DNA from: Eudromia elegans
Taxonomy: Eukaryota; Chordata; Aves; Tinamiformes; Tinamidae
Length of the DNA stretch: 64,000 nt
Direction: 5' to 3'
NCBI GenBank assembly: GCA_003342815.1
Contig: PTEX01000012.1
Span: forward strand, 4,049,880-4,113,879
Shown here: in pieces, positions 54,601 to 63,733 of the stretch
Layout of the letters: every line of letters starts with the position of its first letter
Numbering within the stretch: position 1 is the first letter of the stretch
The notes under the pieces: model-generated
Database searches by the model: none
Told to the model about the DNA's origin: nothing
The model's input: the letters and a program-made list of their open reading frames with translations, nothing else
Translations under genes and position numbers: made by a program

Positions 54601-56520
54601 TATGATGTACTTAAACAATTGTGTGATGAAAGGTCCTGCCACATTGTATACTGTATGAGCGATCTACTCGAAGAGTTCGTTAAAGTGCCTTGTTTTTTGC
54701 TAAGAGACTTCTGGCTAATATCCGAAATGTTTTCTCAAAATTCAGAAGTAGTGAGCCGGATGCTCGGCCAGGAGGAGACCCTAGACTATACTGAATCCAG
54801 CCTGCAAAAAAGGTGGAATTCTGAAAATGAACTCCCCCCTTCAGCCGACTCTCAATTCTGCCTAAAGGTCAATGATTCCGACCCTACCTCAGAGTCAGGC
54901 CGGTTCGGCGAAGGAATTGAAGTTGATTCCACCAATTCAGAAGACGGCGAGTCAGATGACGAGATACGGGAATCCTTTGATGGCGGAGAACACCCGCTAG
55001 ATCACAAGGCATTTGATGGGGTTGCACGGCCGGATAAGGGTTGTTTAGAGAGCGAGAGTACGGATCGCGAATCTGACTCAGACTCGCCTAGCACGGAAAT
55101 CGGGGACACCTCTGAGGACAGCAGTTGCAGTGGTGAAAACCTAGGATGGCATGACGATGAGGACGTCGCGCCCGTCTACTGGCCCCTTGATAAAGGAAAT
55201 GACATTCCAAAGGATACCGAGGACCCCGGTGGGGGAAAGTTACCAGACACAACCGATGATGCAGAGCCAGCGTTTTCCCTTATAAGGCCAGAACTCTGCA
55301 TCATCTGCCTCAGCCAGCCGAGATCGGGCTGTATAGTCCATAACAGAATCGGGCACCTGGTGTGCTGTTTCACCTGTGCCTGGAAGTTGAAGGGAATGAG
55401 GCGTCCGTGCCCAATCTGCAGGTTGCCCATTGAAATGATTGTATTTACCTTCTGTTGAAATTAATGAGTTACTTGTTATTTGAATTTTGAATTCCCTAGA
55501 GGCTTATAATTGCGACGTGTTGCTCGTTGAGTGCCTGTTGCAAGATATGAGTGCCCTTTCCCAAAATTTACCTCAAGGAACTGAGTTCTGAAATTGTCGC
55601 CCGTGTCTCCACTGTGTGTTCCCAACTGATTGTGGACCCTTCCTTTTGCTGTCGTTGCATGTTTTGAGTCTTAAAAGTCACATTGTAGTATTAACTGTGG
55701 TAAGTGTATCACTGATATTTTGTTCTTGCTCAAGTTAATGTTTACTGTTCAAATGTTATGATATATTTTCCCTTGTGTGTTCCTCTTTCTACTGAGCCTG
55801 TCTTGGGCAAAAGAAAAGGGGGGATATGTTGCAGCCATTTTGGCATGCTCCCCCCCACTGAATGCCCAAGACAGGCTCCCCTCCTCCACCCTGTCCCCTG
55901 CCCGGAGACAGATGCTGATTGGGCAAAGGTTGGCGCCCAAACCCGGGAAGGTTCTGGGCTCAGAACCTTCCCGAACCCCCTAGCCCCCTCCTCACCCAAC
56001 TACCTGTCCCTGTCCATCACCCCCTATCTCCTCCTACCGGCCAATCCCTTTGTGGGAAAGGTTCCCCGTCCAATCCCCACCTGTCACCCCACCTTCCCAG
56101 ACCCAATCATTTTATGACTTTTACCCCAGTTTGTTATATAAGCGTTGTATGCGATTCAATAAAGGTTCCCACTTGCATGGTCATTGGTCTCTGGTGTCCC
56201 TCTGTCTGTATGATTGATGTGTGAGTGGTGTGGGAGCCCCCTCAGTGTGCGTCCCTCGTCGTCCCTTTGATCGTCAGCCCGTTCCCGTGTTTTATCCCCC
56301 CCTGGGATCAGCGGTGGAAGCTTTTGGAGTGAACCCCTTCCAGATCGTGCTCTCCAGTGGCTAGCCTAACGGGTAATTATTTCGGGTGGGTCTTGGCTGG
56401 GAGGGTCCACTTCACTACTGCCTCAGTGTTTCAATTCTGAGGCCTTTGTTTTTGGTCCTGAGTGCTGGTGGGGTTCTTCTAGTACAGCAGTGGTATCCCC
56501 ATGCATTTATGTATGTGTAA
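45632..56520 (+). CDS. GLIPR1-like gene 2, broken by a provirus and by a lost splice donor
   Basis: Exons 45632-45811, 46716-46961, 47944-48056, 48618-48700, 50002-50028, then a last exon 50116-50260 that resumes after the provirus at 56421-56520 (TAA 56518-56520). Without the insertion these sum to 894 nt, 297 residues, in frame. Signal peptide residues 1-24, full CAP domain ([26 protein letters not shown]), cysteine hinge, a Pro/Arg-rich stretch, and a C-terminal hydrophobic anchor (ILRPLFLVLSAGGVLLV) encoded only after the provirus. Start and exon 2 read closest to human GLIPR1. Two defects: the donor after exon 3 is ATAAGT where both sister genes have GTAAGT or GTAAGC, and unspliced reading meets TAA at 48058-48060; and the provirus replaces the anchor by about 52 LTR codons up to TAG at 50415-50417. 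It may be a pseudogene, or make a CAP-only secreted protein of about 180 residues. Confidence 0.82.
48330..48380 (+). repeat. CR1 3' tip
   Basis: 'ggttggacttgaggatcttgaaggtcttttc', typical of the last bases of CR1, in intron 3 of GLIPR1-like gene 2. Confidence 0.5.
50255..50260. repeat. Target-site duplication, left copy (CTACTG)
   Basis: It repeats exactly at 56415-56420, directly outside the TG...CA ends of the provirus. Six bases fits alpha/betaretrovirus-type integration. Confidence 0.93.
50261..50848 (+). repeat. 5' LTR (588 bp)
   Basis: Matches the 3' copy base for base except for three substitutions and four N (50360, 50379, 50382, 50412). U3 holds several CCAAT-type boxes (near 50353, 50474, 50501 and 50537), a GGCGCC element at 50366-50371 and an inverted repeat around 50380-50406. 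Confidence 0.95.
50569..50576 (+). promoter_or_regulatory. LTR TATA box
   Basis: TATATAAG, followed by AATAAA at 50592-50597. Transcription should start near 50600, so the R region is short. Confidence 0.7.
50851..50868 (+). other. Primer-binding site, tRNA-Lys
   Basis: TGGCGCCCAACGTGGGGC is the complement of the 3' end of tRNA-Lys (CTT), the primer used by betaretrovirus-type elements. It begins two bases after the LTR. Confidence 0.95.
50851..50928 (-). tRNA. tRNA-Lys(CTT)-derived sequence extending the primer site, probably not a functional tRNA gene
   Basis: Complementarity to tRNA-Lys does not stop at the usual 18 bases. The minus strand reads through T arm, variable loop, anticodon arm (CTT, complement at 50891-50893) and D loop, about 63 bases that appear identical to the host tRNA. 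The remaining 5' acceptor half is different: it reads GCCCCAACG, which can pair with the 3' acceptor side, so a cloverleaf or long hairpin can close. A tRNA finder would probably score it. More likely reverse transcriptase once copied far into the primer tRNA and the product was kept. Confidence 0.7.
50929..51729 (+). other. Untranslated leader of the provirus
   Basis: About 0.8 kb between primer site and ORF, with no long ATG-initiated frame. It is GC-rich at first (packaging-signal territory), then T-rich with a 60-bp tandem duplication. A possible splice donor (CCCGGTAAAG) lies near 51318-51327. Confidence 0.55.
51451..51570 (+). repeat. 60-bp tandem direct repeat in proviral leader
   Basis: 51451-51510 and 51511-51570 are identical apart from a few bases at the right end (gcttgca versus acttgat). 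Confidence 0.95.
51730..55458 (+). CDS. Gag-like / MDM2-like fusion ORF of the provirus (1242 codons)
   Basis: The first ATG of the frame is at 51730; the open frame extends slightly upstream but without ATG. It begins Met-Gly-Gly-Cys, fit for N-myristoylation with a neighbouring cysteine. Residues 1-110 look like a helical matrix domain and about 130-260 are Pro/Gly-rich. About 265-560 is Lys/Asn/Tyr-rich and AT-rich, and about 560-920 is Ser/Pro/Glu-rich; neither is recognised. Residues about 925-1010 match the MDM2/MDM4 SWIB domain (YLGKY; CHIVYC.SDLL; VPCF). About 1055-1175 is acidic and contains FGEGIEVDSTNSED, close to the MDM2 acidic region. Residues 1190-1242 are an MDM2-type C2H2C4 RING: C1190, C1193, C1201, H1204, H1209, C1213, C1216, C1227 and C1230 supply the ligand positions, and it ends PIEMIVFTFC. 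MDM2 binds p53 and ubiquitinates it through this RING. The frame is open despite scattered N. Whether it acts on p53 is not known. Confidence 0.9.
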   Translation: MGGCAARFAEPQELCHLRSVLADQQTEWTEVKRIIKKMVKRGCLNDSDNLLDHSVWRRWHQEFTAXTGXSWLKQLXARSRAAICXKVARFLKRAEIVAIVQSDNVFATDVLNRKKEIVFRPAMXGWQTVAGTVXSPPRPSDRVFAXPPXEXPPPFYQXAASGAPTTSAAGSSNPPAPFQGKGPIPLTPPLSAYGEIEGGAGPSLGCTASPPIGAAPSLYGGGVLPPQQSGAPPLVVPKPVWGGSGEPPFAAPRSERGEARLKGELTQYDGINDSHPKQRELMKQHTEVKGMGPKVMAYENDNTRKCNGYINEIVQGSPKRAMYESRVRENFEGQTDKIVKTLYEKVDLKGIAALGDDPKNQLRQVSRECKTDTDSANDEESEGLTSNQKEELKVKNKGKRVRLFKTTYRFNRLWLKCERYNNKIKEGSSEGTVDKGIGRETYERITNECGINSNGCKSYNSKKLKRIAAHSNDEDGCKEGIDEGYERYNNNKIYESLSAGIAKTCQSKQIERRISNRSDVKYDLKVINEKDSNRKGRKEEPILVETINNIKKGSKLIVKKAPNNKPSQYHLTVGCTLDTSREKSPSLFESLKVDIPGNAGSSSRPSNPEFCYTFCPVGDKVQQKENPSSLFFDDKKPAEKKAQTSPEQGNFSAQAIGKQRGQEADYVKTESLSTTQSGTAANMPEGLTLDLVQEAYGSEMHDAACTELAYGTRIDLARTSEPVQETLKPVAQLCPSLEGPEAAPSPILPNIVMEAPLGAGAVSAEASAEQLEISPLGTFTPIASFENAKQETGKPERKEPVGKLSPQFGKPDLFNSQMINLGVANAMAIEENGMFLGLKGDSHLTEPVVLKEGLERSGITAEVKPYDLCQIKGMVKYEVFDWAFKPNDSLADRINNPRDGAMISGGLLNNFVDAPHSDAETLEPVSISRPSLLSLLRLAGAEGSVFAIGGLLIYLGKYDVLKQLCDERSCHIVYCMSDLLEEFVKVPCFLLRDFWLISEMFSQNSEVVSRMLGQEETLDYTESSLQKRWNSENELPPSADSQFCLKVNDSDPTSESGRFGEGIEVDSTNSEDGESDDEIRESFDGGEHPLDHKAFDGVARPDKGCLESESTDRESDSDSPSTEIGDTSEDSSCSGENLGWHDDEDVAPVYWPLDKGNDIPKDTEDPGGGKLPDTTDDAEPAFSLIRPELCIICLSQPRSGCIVHNRIGHLVCCFTCAWKLKGMRRPCPICRLPIEMIVFTFC
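55459..55808 (+). other. Proviral 3' untranslated stretch
   Basis: About 350 bases between the fusion ORF and the polypurine tract. No envelope-like frame. The remnant here may come from the sequence next to a former env or from the captured gene's 3' UTR; I cannot tell. Confidence 0.5.
55809..55824 (+). other. Polypurine tract
   Basis: A 16-base all-purine stretch (A-rich, then six G) two bases before the 3' LTR, the usual plus-strand primer site. Confidence 0.88.
55827..56414 (+). repeat. 3' LTR (588 bp)
   Basis: TG...CA ends. It is N-free and so gives the clean LTR sequence. TATA at 56135-56142. The inverted repeat GGGAAGGTTCT / AGAACCTTCCC spans 55945-55972 with a 6-base loop. Confidence 0.95.
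56158..56163 (+). terminator. Proviral poly(A) signal
   Basis: AATAAA in the 3' LTR, 16 bases after the TATA motif. Proviral transcripts, and host transcripts running into the left LTR (copy at 50592), could end here. Confidence 0.65.
56415..56420. repeat. Target-site duplication, right copy (CTACTG)
   Basis: Identical to 50255-50260. Removing one copy plus the provirus restores the reading frame of GLIPR1-like gene 2 across Tyr-Cys. Confidence 0.93.
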
Positions 56521-58787
56521 TGACCGTTGAAGACACTGATGGTTATCCTGCAGCCACATCCCTGAGGGAGAACACATCTAAAAAACACTCATGGTCAATC
56601 TCTCGCTGCTATCTCGGTGATGTTTGTCTGGCACAGAGAAGGCTGTTTTTCTACTCGAGGCAAGATTCAAGTGGCTGTACAGTGGCTAAAGCTAGTAGAA
56701 CATAATAGCATGGCCCTACCTCTAGCCTACTTTAATGCCTATAAGAGTTTCTGAGATCTGGCCCAGATAATGGAGATGTAACTGTATTTACTGCTTTTTA
56801 AGTACATTAAGATTAAAGCTTGTCCTATGCTTAATTTTACCTTTGTGTATCAATTTCTATTAAAGGTACTCTATTACTGGCAGTCTTAATATTCTGTTCT
56901 TCTGCCATCAGAGTTAAGCTTTGTCCCCCATAGCTAGAAGAGTATCAAGGAACACTAACAGGGTATTGAGGAAGGTTAACAGAGCAAAGACTGAGATGGG
57001 CTGTCTGGGAACAGCTGAATTTTAGGATATGAGATGATGAAAGCATCTGAAGATGTAGAACTAAAGCAGGAGGGAAGAAAGTCAACCTGAGTCTGCAGGC
57101 AGAGGGGGAGAAAATGAAGATGTCAGTGAAGATGAAAGGGGCCCAGGACAGACTTTCTCAGAAATTAAGAACTCAGCCTTCCTGGGACAGCCCAAATGAC
57201 TGATGTTTCTGGTTTGTATATACACCCATTCAGTCTCCAGCCACCTTTATCTATCTATAGTTTATAGTTCATTTGTGAGTAAAGATAAACAAACCCATAT
57301 TTCAAGCTAAGATTGTATGCAATCAGAAGCGCTGAGCTGTGCTATCAATATTTAAAGCTGTTTCTCCTCCTTTATCTTAGTCTTGTGTTTTGAGCCCACA
57401 GTGATTTAAATCCAGAACTGCTCTGCAGCTCAGAGTGAGCACAGCATCCAGCAGAATCATGTGGGCCCTAAGGGTTCAGACTCTTGTTATATGCTACAGA
57501 ATGTCCCCATGCAAGAAGATGGATACTTTAACTATTGTCAGTTCTTGTCCCTCGCAATATTTAGAGAGAAATAAAGATTTAAATGCCTGAGCTTCAACAG
57601 GAAGCCAAAGGAGGATGATGGAGGTGGTGGGTGTGGGCAGGAGGGGCCTGAAGCACCACAAGTGGGAGGTCAGCTGGGCACTCAGGGTTCTGCAGCCCAG
57701 AGCTGGACACCCCAACATTTGGCCACACCAAGCCCTGTGACACCCTGGCTCTGTGAGGTGGTCAGATCACTGGGAATGATTTACAGATTGTTAGGGCTCG
57801 GGAGGAGAAACACACATAGCACAGGGGTGGGATCACAGGAGAGAATCAGCCGTGACTGCAGCATGTTTGACTTGCAGTCCTTAGCCAATCTTATCCCTTC
57901 AAAAACTCAACAGACGTCAAAAATGACTGCTCATATTACAGTAAATTCACGGTTCAGCTAAACAGATTTGACACAGCATTTTGGTTCACAGTAATAGTCT
58001 CAACAATAACATTATTTAAAAAGAGAAAGCAAAACCAAAACTTTATTGCAACTCATAGCAAATGCATTAAGAAAAAAGATGTAGGGAAAAAAAGAAAAAA
58101 AAAGAAAAAAAAAGAACAAAAAACCCCCAGGAATCAAAGTACAGGAGAGTTGTGGCTTGCCCATCACTCCAAGTTTAAAGAAAAAAAAGAAAAAAGAAAA
58201 AAGAAAAAGAAAAAGAAAAGAAAAGAAAAGAAAAGAAAAGAAAAGAAAAGAAAAGAAAAGAAAAGAAAAGAAAAGAAAAGAAAAGAAAAGAAAAGAAAAG
58301 AAAAGNAAAGAAAAGAAAAGAAAAGAAAAGAAAAGAAAAGAAAAGAAAAGAAAAGAAAAGAAAAGAAAAGAAAAGAAAAGAAAAGAAAAGAAAAGAAAAG
58401 AGAGAAAAAAGAGAAAAGAGAAAAGAAAAGAGAAAAGAGAAGAGAAGAGAAAAGAGAAAAGAAAAGAGAAAAGAGAAGAGAAGAGAAAAGAGAAAAGAAA
58501 AGAGAAAAAAGAAAAAGAAAGAGAGAGAAAAAGAAAGGAGGAAAGAAGAAAAAGAAAGCTCCTGCAGCTCTGGTGAACTCAAAGCTTAACTTCCCTATTC
58601 TCATAGCAGCACTGCTGAAAATGACTCATTTCCTGACACAAATACCATATTCAGTCACCACGGATCAAGATAAAGTCCAGCCCACAAGCCTTCCAAGCAG
58701 ACGCTGTCTGCACTGCACAGCTAAAAGCACCTTATACAGCTGAACTGTTAAACTGCTTTTAATGCCAAAGATGAGAGGCTGAGAACC
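56521..58787. other. Intergenic region between GLIPR1-like genes 2 and 3
   Basis: Mixed-composition sequence with the 3' UTR of gene 2 at the left and the promoter and 5' UTR of gene 3 at the right. The only clear structure is the AAAAG microsatellite. The short frames here have no family support. Confidence 0.5.
58178..58557. repeat. (AAAAG)n microsatellite grading into AGAGAA repeats
   Basis: About 380 bases of purine-only repeat with one N at 58306. It lies 230 bp upstream of the start codon of GLIPR1-like gene 3. The Lys/Arg-Glu frames across it are artefacts. Confidence 0.97.
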
Positions 58788-61700
58788 ATGGCAAGCAGAC
58801 TGATTGCTCATGTGCTGGCCTTACTGCACTTCTGTCCTTCTCACGGCTCGTATGGACCATCTGCACTGCCTGATCCTGGAGATCCAGCGTTTATCGACGA
58901 CTGCGTGAGCACCCACAACCGATTCCGGTCTGAAGTGAGTCCAGCAGCTAGCAACATGCTTTACATGGTAAGGGACCTGCACGGCTTATGGGTGAGCGGG
59001 TAACATTGCAACGGTGCTTACAAGTCTCAGAAATTGTTTTGTAATTATCGGCTATAGAAGAAGAAGAGAGGGGGGCTGTATCAGCATTTTCTTTGAGGCA
59101 GACAACAAGACTGCGATTATCAGACAGGCTGATTCAGTAAGTGTGCAGTTTTGTGTGTAGTTTTGCATTGCTTAGTTACCAAATTCTGAAACTCAAGATT
59201 TCAACCTACAACCTTATGCTGTAGCTTGTGCTGTGAGAAGCTTCTCTCCCAGCCACTATAGTTCAGCCATCCAGGGTGTAATTTCAATGCACATTGAAAC
59301 ACAACCTTTCAGGTTCAAAGAGGTGAGGGCAGAGGCGGCTGCCAAATCCTTTGCATAGCTTTCTTTTACGCTTTCTCTGCGGGGCTCTCATGGCCAGGGA
59401 GCCAAACCAGAATTATTAACAGCTGCTCCTAAGCACAGCGGTTGCAGAGGGCTCAAAAGGAAAGGGGAACAAGCGCAGCAGAAATCAGTGCCGAGACCTC
59501 CACGCACACATTTTGTCTTCCTGCTTTCTCACTTCTCACTAGCACAGTATCTACAAGCACAATGCAAATATATATACACACACATAAGATACATATAAGA
59601 TATTTTATATATACATGTATATGAAAATATGTTCCAAATGCCCTGAAAGTGGCCACCTCGCACTGACGAAGACCCGCAGCACTGTGACCTGCTGCGGGGC
59701 TTGCAGCAGCCACAGCACGGACGAGGCTGTAACCACTTCCACAAGCTGTTGTATCCAGGGACAAAGCCCATCGTGGAGCTGTCCTGATCCGGAAGCTGGG
59801 GAGCTGCCTCTCGTTCTCCTGCTCTGCTGGGTAATATTTGAACCATAGTGTTATTTGGCATTTCCTCTGGGAATCATCTTCCCAAATCTTTCAGATGGGT
59901 CCTGCTACTACCTAGCTCTGATGTCCCTTTCTTCAGTCCCCTTTCTTAACATCCTACATGATCACCACCGGAAGAGAACATAAGCACATCCACAATTAGC
60001 AAGACCCCAAACTAAAAAATAAGACCATTTTCTATTTCTGGTGATTAAACTCTAGCAAAAGAAGTGGCCATTCACTTTGTTCTTACTTCAGATTTCTTCA
60101 GCTGGACATTAAGAATTATATCCAGTGTGATACAGAGCTGCCAGTGCATATTGTTCCAGACTCTATCAAGATTATTTTATTGGCCTTTCACTAGCAAGAT
60201 CTTAGTATATTTTATTGAGGGCAGCATTCATCCTTTAAAATTACAGTCATTTTGTGCCTGATTTTTCCTTTTAGAAAGCTAAAGAGTTCCTCCCACCAAC
60301 AAAAGGCTTTAAAAAAGGGTTATGGCAACTAATACAATAATTCAAATCATGATAACTTTCATTTTCATTATTTTCTAGTCTTAAATATGAGTTCTCCCAG
60401 GAAACTGTTAATGTGAAGAAAGCAGTACAATGCATGACAAAGTCTATTATGCAAGTAAAAGTATTGGAATTGAAAATAGCATATTTATTCATTTTTAAAT
60501 GGCTTTTAGCACTTTGAAAATGAGGAAACAAGATGATTTCTTTCTGATACAGGGAACTTCATTTTACTGTAGGTAATTGTCTGTTTAGATACATAAAAAT
60601 GAAGATTGTGAACTCAAGGCATTTCTACAACTGGATTTTTTTTTTTTTTTTAAGAAAACAGAGACTGCAAGTAACATCACACAACCAGTGACATTTGTAA
60701 CACTTCTGTTAAAAACAAGAATGCTGATTAACACATTTTTTATGTGACTAATGTGACCCCTCTTTCCTGTTCACTGTTACACATTCTCCTAAATTACTTT
60801 TCGGTCTGATCCAAAATGAGCAGAAAGATTCACACCAGTTTCCCTGGGGACTCACAAAGAGACTTTCAAACACCTCATGGTTTCGCATGTTCTATTTTGC
60901 TATTGCCTTGCATTACCATTCCGCAGTCAAATGATCAATTTTCCTTCCTCATATCAAAGAATAGCTCATCCTAGCTGTGGAATTAGCTCTGAGAGACACA
61001 TGGTGGAAAAAAACATGAAATGCATTGTTTTTTCCCAAACAGCTATGATATTGGTATGAAAATCTCCATGTCCTGTGCAGTTTCCCCCCATACAGGTTAA
61101 TATTTTTGCATAAATGAAGTTTCACAAGCAAAATTAGCATTATGAGTCTAGTTAAACTAACAATCAGACACAATTATGTAAATATAGATGTTTGCACACA
61201 CTTCAGTAGCTGACTTGTTCCTCACACAAGAGAAAGGAATGTATCTTGAAACTGAATTACTGTTAGTAGTGTTATATCAGCATCATTAACACTATTACAC
61301 AATCATAGACTCACAGAATGGCTGAGGTTGGAAGGAACTTCTGGAGATCATCCAGTCCAACCCCTCTGCTCCAGCAGGGTCACCTAGAGCATGTTGTCCA
61401 GGATTGTGGCCAGGAGGCTTTTGAATATCTCCAAGGAAGGAGAGACAATGTCTACAGTACAAACAGAGACAGTCCTACAACCCCATGCAATTTGAATAGG
61501 CAAGTGAACGAGTGACTGCCCAAACACAAATTCAGCTCTAACATTTGGAGTCACAAACCATAAAGGGTTGAATTTAAATTGCCCCCGGAATCCTAACATG
61601 CTTCTGAATACTCTGTGTGATTGATTTACACATCTCATTATTCAACACACCAACTGCCCAGGATCACTCACTACCCTAAAAACTCCCTTATGTTTAATGA

Positions 61701-63733
61701 GCAGCTAAGCACAAATCAGAAGTGTATCCGTAAGATGATGTAGCATACGGTTCTGTAAGTCTCAGCAGAAGTAACAAAGAAGTAAAACTGCAACGTGTAG
61801 GACACTGACATGCAGTTTCATCCAGATTACAGCTGAATTACTACTACTGAGTTACTGCTCTGGTAAGATACCTCTGTGATTTTTAATTGTATTTATTTTG
61901 CAGAGCTGGGATCCAGATTTGGCAAAGACTGCAAAAGCTTGGGCAAAGAAATGCATATTCAAACATAATACCTACCTCAAAGAGCCAGGGAAAGCTCACC
62001 CCAAATTCAGTCCTGTTGGAGAAAACCTGTGGACAGACTCATTTCAGATTTTTACTGCAAAAAGAGCCATCACTTCTTGGTATAATGAGGTCAATGACTA
62101 CACTTACGAGACCAACAGCTGCAGAAGAGTGTGCGGTCATTACACGCAGGTGCGTATTGCGTTTCACCACCCAAGCCATGAGCCCGAGTGGCTGCTCGCA
62201 CACAGAACCCTCGAGCTGCACGTAGGACATCGGGGGGAACTTAATGCCTTGTCCTAAGACTTCCTCTGGAAGTGCTCGGATGCCAAAACAAGGATTTGGC
62301 CACTGGTCTTAACATACCTGTCTTTTCAGATCGTTTGGGCTACGAGTTACAAAGTTGGCTGTGCTGTGCACTTTTGTCCGAGGGTGACGGGCTTCTCTGG
62401 AACCAACGCAGCACACTTCATTTGCAACTATGGACCGGCGTAAGCTCTTTTCATTACAAAAATTTTACAAGATTTGTGTCTAGCTGCTTCCATGCCGCAG
62501 CTCTTGGCCTTACGTGATCAGGCCCTCTTGCCAATAGTCATGTTTTGTGGGAGGAAACGGTCTCCCGAAGAGAAAGATGTTCACCCCTGCCCACCCAACT
62601 GTTTGTGGCTTAATGAGGACTACAGATCACAGCCAAAACCCAGTGGCACTGGCAGAAAGGGTAAAATACAAGATGCCGAAATTAGCCTGCTAAAGCAATC
62701 ACTTGAAAACTGATCTATTGCTCTTGAGTGCCAAGAGGGCCCCAGATGGTTGCCAAGGCACAGGCCCAAAGTTTGCAAATATTTACACATTTGCCTGCAT
62801 AATTAAGCCAGTAGCGCAGTGATTTGGGTAAATATTGAGAACAATGTGCAGTGCTTTAATCCACAGTCTTAGCATCAGTATGAGAATCTGGAGTTGTGGG
62901 GCTGGGGCTGTTCAAGGCACAAGTTCATCCAGAGATCCTTCTGAAAGTGCAAAGATGTGGTGTCACTTGTTACTGCATTAGATATGCATCGTTGGTAGGA
63001 TATTAACCACATCTAGCATGGATTTTTTAAAAACTTACCCAGCTAATTAATGCCACCACAGTCTAAACCTAAGTTTAAAAACATTATGCACATAATGTTT
63101 TGGGCCAACTATATGACAACCCATGAACCCAAGGAGATGTTTTGGCCTTGCTATTGCCCATCCTTTGTCCTTGAAGAATCAATCTAATGTCCCCAATAAG
63201 ATACCTTGAAGTGTCCCAGGTCTTTTTCTGCGCCAAAGCCCCAAAACATTCCCCACAAAGCCCTACACCCCATGTTAGTAGGTCGAGGGAAAAACAGAGG
63301 GCCAATCCTCACATAGGCTTTAGTTGAGGTCAGCTTTGAAGGTTAGCCCAACTCAGGTACAGCTTTAGGCAGCTAAATCCTACTTAGACACCCAGTTCCT
63401 TTTAGAGTTACCAGTAACTCGATGGCTGACGGTGTCAGTTCCCTAGCTAAAAGCCAGTGGTTGCCCAGGTTGTCCTCTCCATTGCCCTCTTGATCCTTGC
63501 TGTGTCAGGGGGATTGTGGGGATGCCTGGACTGAGGCTCCCTTGGTGCTGAGGAAATCACCAGTGACATGATGTAAATACATATAAATAACCAGCCGTGA
63601 ACGTTCTGCTCGTGAGGGCGGTTTCAGAGCCGTGTCGTTTTACTTGGCAGTGGCAACTACCCCCGGCAGCCGTACGCGCGGGGAGCAGCATGCAGCGAGT
63701 GCCAGGGCGACCAGTGCGCCAACAAGCTGTGCA
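58788..63733 (+). CDS. GLIPR1: GLIPR1-like gene 3, exons 1-4, continues past the window
   Basis: Exons 58788-58967, 61904-62149, 62330-62439 and 63651-63733, with the same lengths and phases as the sister genes (246-nt exon 2, phase-2 end of exon 3). The start is a Kozak-type ATG (accATGg) opening a signal peptide (residues about 1-21). CAP domain with GENLW, CGHYTQ and [12 protein letters not shown]; exon 3 (FCPRVTGF...AAHFICNYGPA) reads nearest human GLIPR1. Exon 4 holds the cysteine hinge (GAACSEC...C...C). The donor at 63734 is GTAAGT. The short exon 5 and the anchor exon should lie beyond 64000. No defect is seen, so this is probably the working GLIPR1 of this genome. Confidence 0.85.
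61301..61455 (-). repeat. CR1 3' fragment
   Basis: 'cagaatggctgaggttggaaggaacttctggagatcatccagtccaacccc', the standard reverse-complement CR1 end, in intron 1 of GLIPR1-like gene 3. Confidence 0.88.

Larger units (their letters stand above)
50261..56414 (+). mobile_element. Young non-autonomous class II endogenous retrovirus carrying an MDM2-like gene
   Basis: Two 588-bp LTRs with TG...CA ends, a 6-bp target duplication, a tRNA-Lys primer site two bases after the 5' LTR, a polypurine tract before the 3' LTR, and one 3.7-kb open frame between. No frame resembles protease, reverse transcriptase, integrase or envelope, and no capsid major-homology region or CCHC knuckle is visible, so it must move with proteins from a helper. 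Only three called bases differ between the LTRs (50472/56038, 50584/56150, 50685/56251, all transitions), so the insertion is recent. Single N bases cluster in its 5' third, which suggests unresolved reads from near-identical copies or alleles. It sits in sense orientation inside the last coding exon of GLIPR1-like gene 2. Confidence 0.93.

Noticed and set aside
58150..58743. Lys/Arg/Glu and Phe/Leu/Ser repeat proteins
   Set aside because: Translation of the AAAAG microsatellite.
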